Shown here: one piece after another, positions 1 to 5,025 of the stretch
Layout of the letters: each line of letters opens with the position of its first letter
Numbering within the stretch: the first letter of the stretch is position 1
Assembly (NCBI GenBank): GCA_964458015.1
Contig: CAYWGR010000239.1
Location: forward strand, 1-6,600
DNA: 6,600 bases
Direction: 5' to 3'
Source of the DNA: CAYWGR01 sp964458015
GTDB taxonomy: Bacteria > Planctomycetota > Planctomycetia > Pirellulales > Thermoguttaceae
Translations under genes and position numbers: made by a program
Notes under the pieces: model-generated
Told to the model about the DNA's origin: nothing
The model's database searches: none
The model's input: only the letters and a program-made list of their open reading frames with translations

Positions 1-55
1 TCCGGTTATTGTATTCGGTTAAGCGTATTCCGGGAGCTGTTAGCTCCCGGCTATT
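1..55. repeat. BIME-like repeat, copy 1 (right half only, cut by window edge)
   Basis: This 55-nt segment is identical to 326-380 and differs at two positions from 1005-1059. It ends in a perfect hairpin at 30-50, with arms CCGGGAGCT and AGCTCCCGG around loop GTT, followed by CTATT. The left half of the element presumably lies outside the window. The terminal CTA (51-53), read on the minus strand, is the TAG stop of the small membrane-protein gene. On the plus strand the hairpin is followed by a T-rich stretch and could act as a weak terminator; that is inference. Confidence 0.88.
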
Positions 56-212
56 TTTCTTGGTTGCCTTGTTTTCCAAGTCTGTCACGAATGTCGTGCA
101 ACAGATTTTGAATGTCATCGCTCTCTTGTTGGATCGTCCATTTCAAAGACTCGATAGAGAACGTAATTGCGATCCCCATGGCTCCCACGATCATTATGAT
201 CCCAATTTCCAT
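51..212 (-). CDS. Small single-pass membrane protein, 53 aa, unknown function
   Basis: I do not recognise a named family. The start is taken at ATG 212-210 because a good Shine-Dalgarno, GGGAGAG (227-221), sits 8 nt upstream; an upstream in-frame ATG at 233 has no such site. Residues 2-20 (EIGIIMIVGAMGIAITFSI) form one hydrophobic helix. They are followed by an amphipathic, charged tail with heptad-like spacing (about residues 21-46: ESLKWTIQQ, DDIQNLLHDIRDRL), so a short coiled coil or membrane-surface helix is likely. The stop TAG (53-51) lies inside repeat copy 1. The gene occupies almost all of the space between repeat copies 1 and 2. It runs in the same direction as the transposase-like gene but is 218 bp from it, with a repeat between, so an operon is doubtful. 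It could still be a chance ORF, but the ribosome site and protein-like composition argue for a gene. Confidence 0.55.
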   Translation of the reverse strand: MEIGIIMIVGAMGIAITFSIESLKWTIQQESDDIQNLLHDIRDRLGKQGNQEK

Positions 213-220
213 AGCAACAT

Positions 221-227
221 CTCTCCC
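221..227 (-). promoter_or_regulatory. Shine-Dalgarno deciding the start of the 53-aa gene
   Basis: Minus-strand GGGAGAG lies 8 nt before ATG 212-210. It lies inside the longer alternative reading frame that starts at 233, which supports the shorter 53-residue product. Confidence 0.5.
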
Positions 228-272
228 AAACATCCATCAAGTTTTCGTGAAAATCGCAATGCCGTTAATGTC

Positions 273-380
273 AATAGCCGGGAGCTAACAGCTCTCGAAA
301 TGTGCATTCAGGTTCGGAAACGGTTTCCGGTTATTGTATTCGGTTAAGCGTATTCCGGGAGCTGTTAGCTCCCGGCTATT
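273..380. repeat. BIME-like repeat, copy 2 (complete, two inverted REP hairpins)
   Basis: The element begins AATAGCC and ends GGCTATT, which are inverted complements. The left REP (279-297) folds with arms CGGGAGCT and AGCTCTCG around AAC, with one G-T wobble. The right REP (355-375) has perfect 9-bp arms around GTT. Between them is a palindrome at 315-329, CGGAAAC-G-GTTTCCG. Two REPs in opposite orientation separated by a short spacer is the architecture called BIME in enterobacteria; applying the term here is by analogy. It lies 49 bp beyond the stop codon of the transposase-like gene. Confidence 0.88.
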
Positions 381-385
381 ATTTT

Positions 386-413
386 CATGAAAACGAGATT
401 CACATGAAAACGA
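386..413. repeat. Short direct repeat between repeat copy 2 and the RAYT stop
   Basis: CATGAAAACGA occurs at 386-396 and again at 403-413, a 17-nt period, with a looser third echo (GAGTGAAAA) at 417-425. The first unit overlaps a perfect 12-nt palindrome TTTTCATGAAAA (382-393). A near copy, TTTTCGTGAAAA (242-253), lies on the other side of repeat copy 2. No function can be assigned. Confidence 0.5.
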
Positions 414-429
414 TTCGAGTGAAAAAGGT

Positions 430-915
430 TCAAATAAACGGTTCCCCGCCTTCACGCTGTTTCCAACCGCCATGCGAAGGCAAATATGTATTCACCAAAT
501 GGTCGAAATGTTCATCGTCCTTAATTTGTTTCCGACTAGCATTTTCCACAAACCATTTGTCTCGCCGTTGAATATCCCGGTTTAGTCGCCGAGTGAACGA
601 TGATTTTAAGCCGTTACGAACTTTCATCCATGTCCGCTCATCGGCCCAACTGGTTAATAGATGGACATGCGTTGATTCGGTGGCAATGTAATGCCCGCGA
701 AAATGTTGCTTTTGGCAGGCAATCTGCGTTTCCTCGATCAGCAGGAGCTGAATAAGTGAATCGAAAACAATGGCGTCTTCCTTGGCTCTTGTTCGATATT
801 GTTTTGCCAATTCCTTGTCGGGCGGCAGAATTCCCTCATTCCGCCGCACAAAACCCTCCTCTCGATCCGGCATCCAGGTTTGGAAAGCGTGAAACGTAAA
901 GAGGTAGCAGGCCAT
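430..915 (-). CDS. REP-associated tyrosine transposase-like protein (IS200/Y1 HUH family), 161 aa
   Basis: This is a single-domain HUH nuclease of the Y1_Tnp (IS200/RAYT) fold. Such proteins nick single-stranded DNA next to REP hairpins and form a covalent tyrosine-DNA bond. Visible marks: the family-style opening ACYLFTFHAFQTWMP (residues 2-16), the metal-binding HUH pair in THVHLL (His83 and His85), a helix with RNGLKSSFTRRLN (100-112), WFVENASRK (121-129), and NTYLPSHGGW (142-151), in which Tyr144 is the probable nucleophile. Length and motif order fit an intact copy. ATG at 915-913 is preferred over the TTG at 927 because homologues I recall begin with an M-x-x-Y-L-x-T-F pattern; no strong Shine-Dalgarno is visible for either. 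It is bracketed by BIME-like repeats at 273-380 and 951-1059, which is the classic RAYT setting and supports assigning those hairpins as its substrate. No inverted ends or target duplication suggest a free-moving IS, so it is probably a domesticated enzyme. Confidence 0.82.
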   Translation of the reverse strand: MACYLFTFHAFQTWMPDREEGFVRRNEGILPPDKELAKQYRTRAKEDAIVFDSLIQLLLIEETQIACQKQHFRGHYIATESTHVHLLTSWADERTWMKVRNGLKSSFTRRLNRDIQRRDKWFVENASRKQIKDDEHFDHLVNTYLPSHGGWKQREGGEPFI

Positions 916-950
916 ACAAAGACCCAATCAAACGGTGAAATCGGACCATT

Positions 951-1059
951 AATAGCCGGGAGCTGATAGTCTGTCGGAATGTGTATTCAGGATCGGAAAT
1001 GATTTCCGGTTATTGTATTCGGTTGAACGTATTCCGGGAGCTGTTAGCTCCCGGCTATT
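951..1059. repeat. BIME-like repeat, copy 3 (left REP decayed, right REP intact)
   Basis: It has the same termini and orientation as copy 2. The right REP (1034-1054) is base-for-base identical to those of copies 1 and 2. The left REP (from 951) keeps its first arm, CCGGGAGCT, but the second arm has changed to AGTCTGTCGG, so the hairpin is weakened. The central palindrome is at 994-1008, CGGAAAT-G-ATTTCCG. The repeat lies 35 bp upstream of the transposase-like gene start and so may overlap its promoter. On the plus strand the right hairpin is followed by CTATTTTTATTTTTC, which resembles an intrinsic terminator tail. Confidence 0.87.
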
Positions 1060-1213
1060 TTTATTTTTCAATTCACTTTCTCATTTTTGCAACTCAAATT
1101 TGCATCCTTACGCTCCAAGAATGGAAGATGGGTAAATTTGGCTAGATGCGTAGACACGCTGGCCTTTTCTGTTTTTAACGATTTTCTCGATTATCCCGTC
1201 TGCATGGTCGATA
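1060..1213. other. Gene-free AT-rich stretch before the Cys-rich gene
   Basis: I see no coding pattern here on either strand. It begins T-rich directly after repeat copy 3. It must hold any promoter of the Cys-rich gene, but no convincing -35/-10 pair is recognisable. Confidence 0.4.
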
Positions 1214-1249
1214 ACGTGTGCTGAAAGTCTGTATGTGACTTTAACACGT
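1214..1249 (+). promoter_or_regulatory. Nested stem-loop just upstream of the Cys-rich gene's Shine-Dalgarno
   Basis: Outer arms ACGTGT (1214-1219) and ACACGT (1244-1249) enclose inner arms AAAGTC (1224-1229) and GACTTT (1237-1242), with a 7-nt loop and a 4/1 internal loop. The structure ends one base before the GAGG Shine-Dalgarno (1250-1253). It could be a 5'-UTR hairpin affecting translation or a pair of nested operator palindromes in DNA; the sequence alone cannot say which. Confidence 0.4.
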
Positions 1250-1262
1250 GAGGATGAAAATC

Positions 1263-1937
1263 GTGAAACGGCTACTATTATCCGGTCTGTTGGGGGGATT
1301 GTTAGCAACCAACACCGGTTGCGGGCTTCTCCAGGCGGTCTTTTGCTATCGGCCCTGTATGGCACGGGGCGGATGCGCGTCATGCAATTCCGACGATTGC
1401 GATGGCGGCTGCGGACCGGTCTATCAGCGTCCGATGCGCGGACCTTTGGTCCGTCATGCACGAGCTTATAACGAATGCGAACCGGCCTGTGGACGGCCAA
1501 GCCGTGGCGTGGGCTGCCAGACTTGCGAAACTTGTGATCCTTGTGCGGATCCCTGTGGTCAAGGCAGCTACGGCCGCTGCTGGCATCGCGGTCCTTTAAG
1601 CTGCGTTTTTGGCTTACTAATGAACGGCTGCTGGCTTGGCGGCTGCTCGGGTTGCGGCGAACGGTATTGGGGTGATTTCTACAGTGATCCGCCAGATTGC
1701 TGGGACCCCTGCGATGGATACGGCAACTACTCAGGCGGCGGCGGATGCCAAAGCTGTGGACAAGGCGGCGTCAGCGGCGGATGCCAAAGCTGCGGCCACC
1801 GTGCCAATGCCGACGTGTTCGACGATGACTTCCAAGGCTCGGTTCAGAACGGCCGGGAACGGATCATTTCGCAAAACGACCGTGAGGTGGTTCCGGCTCC
1901 CACCCCGGCCGGACAACCGCACAAGGCAGTCAAGTAA
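1263..1937 (+). CDS. Cys/Gly-rich exported protein of planctomycete type, 224 aa
   Basis: I recognise this as a style of Cys-rich hypothetical protein seen in planctomycetes, with no known function. GTG 1263 is chosen as start because GAGG (1250-1253) lies 9 nt upstream; in-frame alternatives are ATG 1254 (Shine-Dalgarno too close) and GTG 1248 (inside the stem-loop). Residues 1-20, MKRLLLSGLLGGLLATNTGC, form an export signal. Cys20 might be lipidated, but the preceding NTG is a poor lipobox, so ordinary signal-peptidase cleavage is equally possible. The mature part contains 25 Cys (about 11%), many as CxxC, including the run at Cys85, 88, 91, 94 and 98 and two GGCQSCG units (160-166, 172-178). 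The last ~40 residues are polar and Cys-free. The pattern suggests a disulphide-stabilised envelope protein or metal binding; both are inference. It ends in tandem stops TAA TAG and is followed by a strong terminator, so it is probably monocistronic. Confidence 0.8.
   Translation: MKRLLLSGLLGGLLATNTGCGLLQAVFCYRPCMARGGCASCNSDDCDGGCGPVYQRPMRGPLVRHARAYNECEPACGRPSRGVGCQTCETCDPCADPCGQGSYGRCWHRGPLSCVFGLLMNGCWLGGCSGCGERYWGDFYSDPPDCWDPCDGYGNYSGGGGCQSCGQGGVSGGCQSCGHRANADVFDDDFQGSVQNGRERIISQNDREVVPAPTPAGQPHKAVK
1738..1792 (+). repeat. Direct repeat inside the Cys-rich gene
   Basis: A 19-nt unit, GCGGCGGATGCCAAAGCTG, occurs at 1738-1756 and 1774-1792. The period is 36 nt (12 codons), so the reading frame is kept. 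It encodes the two GGCQSCG motifs and points to a local in-frame duplication. Confidence 0.7.
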
Positions 1938-2026
1938 TAGGGTTTCTCATTCCTATCCGCGATTCCAATTTGCGCGGATTTGAATGGAAATTCCTATCAA
2001 CAACCCTTCGCCATCAACAGATAGTT

Positions 2027-2058
2027 AAGCCCCTGGACGAAATTCCGGGGGCTTTTTT
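2027..2058 (+). terminator. Rho-independent terminator of the Cys-rich gene
   Basis: Arms AAGCCCCTGG (2027-2036) and CCGGGGGCTT (2045-2054) form a 10-bp GC-rich stem with one T-G wobble and an 8-nt loop. Six T follow at 2053-2058. It lies about 90 bp beyond the TAA stop of the Cys-rich gene and separates it from the downstream J-like genes. Confidence 0.88.
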
Positions 2059-2163
2059 CATTACTGGAGCTTTGGGAGCGATACCAGGAGGGAAACTCCG
2101 TGTTTATCATTTATGTAGTAATCTTGAGTAATCGACAGCATGGGGGGTATTGTTCTTACAGTT

Positions 2164-2289
2164 CGGTTGGAGTACCCTAACCGGAGTATTGCGTATTAGG
2201 AATTTGTGAGAGACCGGGGTTTTCCCGGTTTCGGTTATGTCGTTTGCGTGAGGCGTGTTATTATTAGAGTTGCGGAGTATGGAACTCCG
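2164..2289 (+). promoter_or_regulatory. Cluster of three hairpins in the leader of the first J-like gene
   Basis: The stretch 2059-2394 has no gene that I can support but is rich in local pairing. Hairpin 1 has arms CGGTTGG (2164-2170) and CTAACCG (2177-2183). Hairpin 2 has arms GAGACCGGG (2210-2218) and CCCGGTTTC (2224-2232) with loop GTTTT. Hairpin 3 has arms CGGAGT (2273-2278) and ACTCCG (2284-2289). None has a T-tract, so they are not simple terminators. They may belong to a long structured 5' UTR or an unannotated RNA. No riboswitch class is recognised. Confidence 0.35.
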
Positions 2290-2297
2290 ACAGGGTA

Positions 2298-2386
2298 GGC
2301 ATCTCCCTTTCCGGCTTTGGACCTTCCGTTGTTGTATTGAACGCGGGGAGATCCAGTAGATGGCCGCATAGATGCCGAGAGAGGGA
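2298..2386 (+). promoter_or_regulatory. Mutually exclusive pairings next to the first J-like gene's ribosome site
   Basis: The segment GGCATCTCCCT (2298-2308) can pair in three competing ways: ATCTCCC (2301-2307) with GGGAGAT (2346-2352); GGCATCT (2298-2304) with AGATGCC (2370-2376); or TCCCT (2304-2308) with AGGGA (2382-2386), which overlaps the Shine-Dalgarno GAGGG (2381-2385). The Shine-Dalgarno stands 9 nt from ATG 2395 and fixes that start. The switching idea is inference; 7-bp matches in a region this size can arise by chance. Confidence 0.3.
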
Positions 2387-2394
2387 TTCCGTCG

Positions 2395-4899
2395 ATGGGT
2401 CAACCATTTGATCCTTATTACAAGTGGCTAGCAATTCCCGCCGAAGAACAGCCGCCCAATCATTATCGCCTGCTCGGGGTTAAGCTATTCGAGCAGGATC
2501 CGGACGTGATTCAAGCGGCCGCGGATCAGCGGATGGCTCATCTGCGCACTTACCAGACCGGCCAGTACGCCGATTGGTCGCAGCGATTGTTGAACGAGGT
2601 ATCGGCCGCGAAAATCTGCCTATTGAACCCAACGAAGAAGGACGACTACGACCAGCAATTGCAGGAAGCCATGGAACCGGCATCGGTCATTTCCTTTGCG
2701 GAAGCCATCCTCATCGACGACAACGACGAGTCGGAGCCGGACAACGACGAACCGTCGATCGCCAAGCAGCGTATTTCCGTTGGGATCATCGTGATCGCGG
2801 CGACGACGATGCTCGCCATTTTAGTCGGGGGCATCTTGTATTGGATGAACGCGCCAGAGAACCAGATTGCGGAACAACGGGACAATCCGGTTCCCCTGGA
2901 GGGCAAGGACGCGAGCGATGTAAAGCCGAACATCCCGGAATCGACAACACCTACTCCGGAGAAACGCCGGGAAACGTCCGTTAAGAAACAGGATACTTCC
3001 GAGAAGGCGAAAAAGAAGGAGCTTTCCGTCGCTTCGAATACCCGATCGACGAGCGGAAAGAAGCCGGCGTCGGCGAAGTTATCGATACGATCCGATGACG
3101 ATAAAAACGAGCCGGCGGAAGAGCCGACGGTGAAGGAAGAACCACGGCAGAAAGAGACCGAACAGGAAAAGCCCTCGAAAGAAAAGGCCTCGAAAGACGA
3201 TTCCACGAACGAGGACGAACAGGCCTGGGGAAACCAGTTGCCCGATCACGCAGCGATCCCCTCGGCCGCCGCGCAAGAGTCGGCGATGAAGCTGGCGCAC
3301 GATCTTTATAAGGATGAATTTGCGAAGGCGAAGACGGCGGAAGACAAACAAGCCTTGGCAAAGAAACTTCTGTCGCTGGCTGTTGAATCGACGGATCCGG
3401 ATGCCGGCACTTATGTATTATTGCGTCTTGCCCGCGATATTTCCGTGCAAGCATCGAGCGGGGAAACGGCCTTCGAGGCGATTGACGCATTAGCGGAACG
3501 CTACCAAGTCGATGCGTTGGAGATGAAGTTCGATGCGTTGACTGCATTCGCGAAAAAAGCAAAAACGTCGCCCCAACACGTTTCGCTGGCCGAACAGGCT
3601 TCGAAGTTGACCGAGGAAGCCGCCGAAGCAGGCAATTACGCCCAGGCCATCAACTTGTCGAAACTGGTGATTGCGGAAGCGGGATCCGGCCGGAATAAGG
3701 ACATGATCCAATCGGCCAAGGCCAACTTGCAGGAATACCAGAAGAAGGCGAAGTTTGCCTCGGAGTATGAAGCCGCGAAAGCAGTGCTGCGCGACAAGCC
3801 CGACGACGCAGGGGCCAATGTCACGGTGGGCCTCTATTATGCATATGTTCAGAACAAGTGGTCCCGGGCCATCTCGCATTTAGCGAAGGGAAACGATGAG
3901 GCGTTGCAAACGTTGGCGAAGCAGGAAACCGGCACAACGACCGGCAGTCTTGATAAGCAAGTCGCCTTGGCCGACGCTTGGTGGGATGCGGCTCAGAATG
4001 CGGAAGGTTTAAGGCGCACGGTCATGTTGCGCCGTGCAGGCTATTGGTATTCCAAAGCCGACTCTGCCGGGGATATCGGCGGATTGACCAAGGTTAAAGT
4101 CGGTAAGCGGTTGGAAGATTTGGCCAAGATCGAACACGAAGCGACGCCCGCCGCTCCGAAGCCTCGGAGCACCATTCTTTTCAACAAGTGGTTTCCCTTG
4201 TTGACATCTACGAACGAATTAACGGGATGGGAAACGGAAAATTGTCGTTATACCTACGCGAATCGCATCCTTGATTTGCAGCAATGGGGCGTGTTTTGCC
4301 CAATTTCCGCGAAAGATGCAACCATCCGCATCAAAGTGAAACGCCCTCGCAGCGCGAGAGTTCGTCTTTATCTGCGTAACAGCGAGGAAGGCTGTTATTA
4401 TGTGCAGCTTGCCTCGGATAGTTGGTCGATCGTCAAGCTTACGCCAAGGCCGATGGGCAACCAACGTTCCAACACGGGCCAGGCGCACTTATGGGGCAAT
4501 ACCGACACGCTCAACTCCGTTCCGGTAAATCGGAATTTCAACGATTTGATTTTTGAGATGGGATTCTCGGCGGTCGGCGACACGTTGACGGCCTATTTCA
4601 ATCGGCAGATGGTCGTGCAGGCCAAAGATCGGACGTTCACCGAAGGCACGGTGGGCATAGGAACGGACACCTCGAACGGGCTGCTCGTGACGAACATCGA
4701 AATGTTGATACCCAGCAAGATTTCGCTGGTGGAAGATCGTCGTGCGGCGGTAGGCAGCCCCAAGCAACCCCATGAGGGCCAGCCCAAAAAAACCAATGGG
4801 AAACGCCCTGCCATGAAAGATGGCAACGATGGATCGACGGAGTTTGACGTGAAAAGTGCTCCCGAAAGCCGTCCCCGCCCCAAAAGGCAGCTACAATAG
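2395..4899 (+). CDS. Membrane-anchored J-like-domain protein with helical region and ConA/DUF1080-like domain, 834 aa
   Basis: I recognise the architecture as planctomycete-specific, with no proven function. Residues 1-90 resemble a J-domain: NHYRLLGV (22-29), helix DPDVIQAAADQRMAHL (35-50), and RLLNEVSAAKICLLNPTKKD with YDQQL (64-89). The HPD tripeptide needed to stimulate Hsp70 is absent (HLR at 49-51), so ordinary co-chaperone activity is unlikely. Residues 127-149 form one membrane helix; KQR just before it suggests the N-terminus is cytosolic and the rest exported. Residues 150-285 are a Lys/Glu/Pro/Ser linker. Residues 290-585 are Ala-rich helices of a TPR-like kind, including YVLLRLARDI (340-349), EAGNYAQAI (411-419) and DAWWDAA (527-533). 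Residues 592-775 look like a concanavalin/LamG or DUF1080-type beta-sandwich, ending in a GTVGIGTDTSNGLLVTNIEM-like strand (751-770), and so may bind glycan. The tail is basic and disordered. GAGGG 9 nt upstream supports the start. A shorter paralogue follows 126 bp downstream and is probably co-transcribed. Confidence 0.85.
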   Translation: MGQPFDPYYKWLAIPAEEQPPNHYRLLGVKLFEQDPDVIQAAADQRMAHLRTYQTGQYADWSQRLLNEVSAAKICLLNPTKKDDYDQQLQEAMEPASVISFAEAILIDDNDESEPDNDEPSIAKQRISVGIIVIAATTMLAILVGGILYWMNAPENQIAEQRDNPVPLEGKDASDVKPNIPESTTPTPEKRRETSVKKQDTSEKAKKKELSVASNTRSTSGKKPASAKLSIRSDDDKNEPAEEPTVKEEPRQKETEQEKPSKEKASKDDSTNEDEQAWGNQLPDHAAIPSAAAQESAMKLAHDLYKDEFAKAKTAEDKQALAKKLLSLAVESTDPDAGTYVLLRLARDISVQASSGETAFEAIDALAERYQVDALEMKFDALTAFAKKAKTSPQHVSLAEQASKLTEEAAEAGNYAQAINLSKLVIAEAGSGRNKDMIQSAKANLQEYQKKAKFASEYEAAKAVLRDKPDDAGANVTVGLYYAYVQNKWSRAISHLAKGNDEALQTLAKQETGTTTGSLDKQVALADAWWDAAQNAEGLRRTVMLRRAGYWYSKADSAGDIGGLTKVKVGKRLEDLAKIEHEATPAAPKPRSTILFNKWFPLLTSTNELTGWETENCRYTYANRILDLQQWGVFCPISAKDATIRIKVKRPRSARVRLYLRNSEEGCYYVQLASDSWSIVKLTPRPMGNQRSNTGQAHLWGNTDTLNSVPVNRNFNDLIFEMGFSAVGDTLTAYFNRQMVVQAKDRTFTEGTVGIGTDTSNGLLVTNIEMLIPSKISLVEDRRAAVGSPKQPHEGQPKKTNGKRPAMKDGNDGSTEFDVKSAPESRPRPKRQLQ

Positions 4900-5025
4900 G
4901 GGGGTATTGTCATATCGCGTGTTACAAATTATCCTTGAGAGGATATGGATCCTGGAAATTACCCTGGGGGGGTGGTTTTTAGGTCGGGCTAATGGGAGGA
5001 ATGTGTCTAGAGGGGTACTCTGTTG
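4900..5025 (+). promoter_or_regulatory. Spacer between the paralogues, with hairpin and ribosome site
   Basis: A perfect hairpin, TATCCT (4930-4935) and AGGATA (4940-4945), lies in this 126-nt gap. Further on, ACCC (4961-4964) and GGGT (4970-4973) followed by GGTTTTT is a very weak terminator-like form. AGGGG (5011-5015), 10 nt before ATG 5026, is the likely Shine-Dalgarno of the second paralogue. No clear terminator separates the two genes, so read-through is expected. Confidence 0.4.

Noticed and set aside
273..1059. The two flanking repeats as long terminal repeats of a composite transposon around the HUH gene
   Set aside because: The repeats are BIME-like units with inverted hairpins rather than IS copies. 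A third copy lies outside the pair, and no target-site duplication is visible.
1..1059. Three spaced repeats as a CRISPR array
   Set aside because: Spacing is hundreds of bp and irregular, the repeats are ~108 bp with double hairpins, and no cas gene is present.
2107..2403. Minus-strand frame of 98 codons in the leader of the first J-like gene
   Set aside because: No recognisable family; it overlaps the Shine-Dalgarno and start of the plus-strand gene, and the hairpin-rich content fits a leader better than coding sequence.
2646..3206. Long minus-strand frame of 186 codons, rich in Ser and Phe
   Set aside because: It lies wholly antisense to the first J-like gene; its composition is what the reverse of a Lys/Glu-rich linker gives, and it has no recognisable domain.
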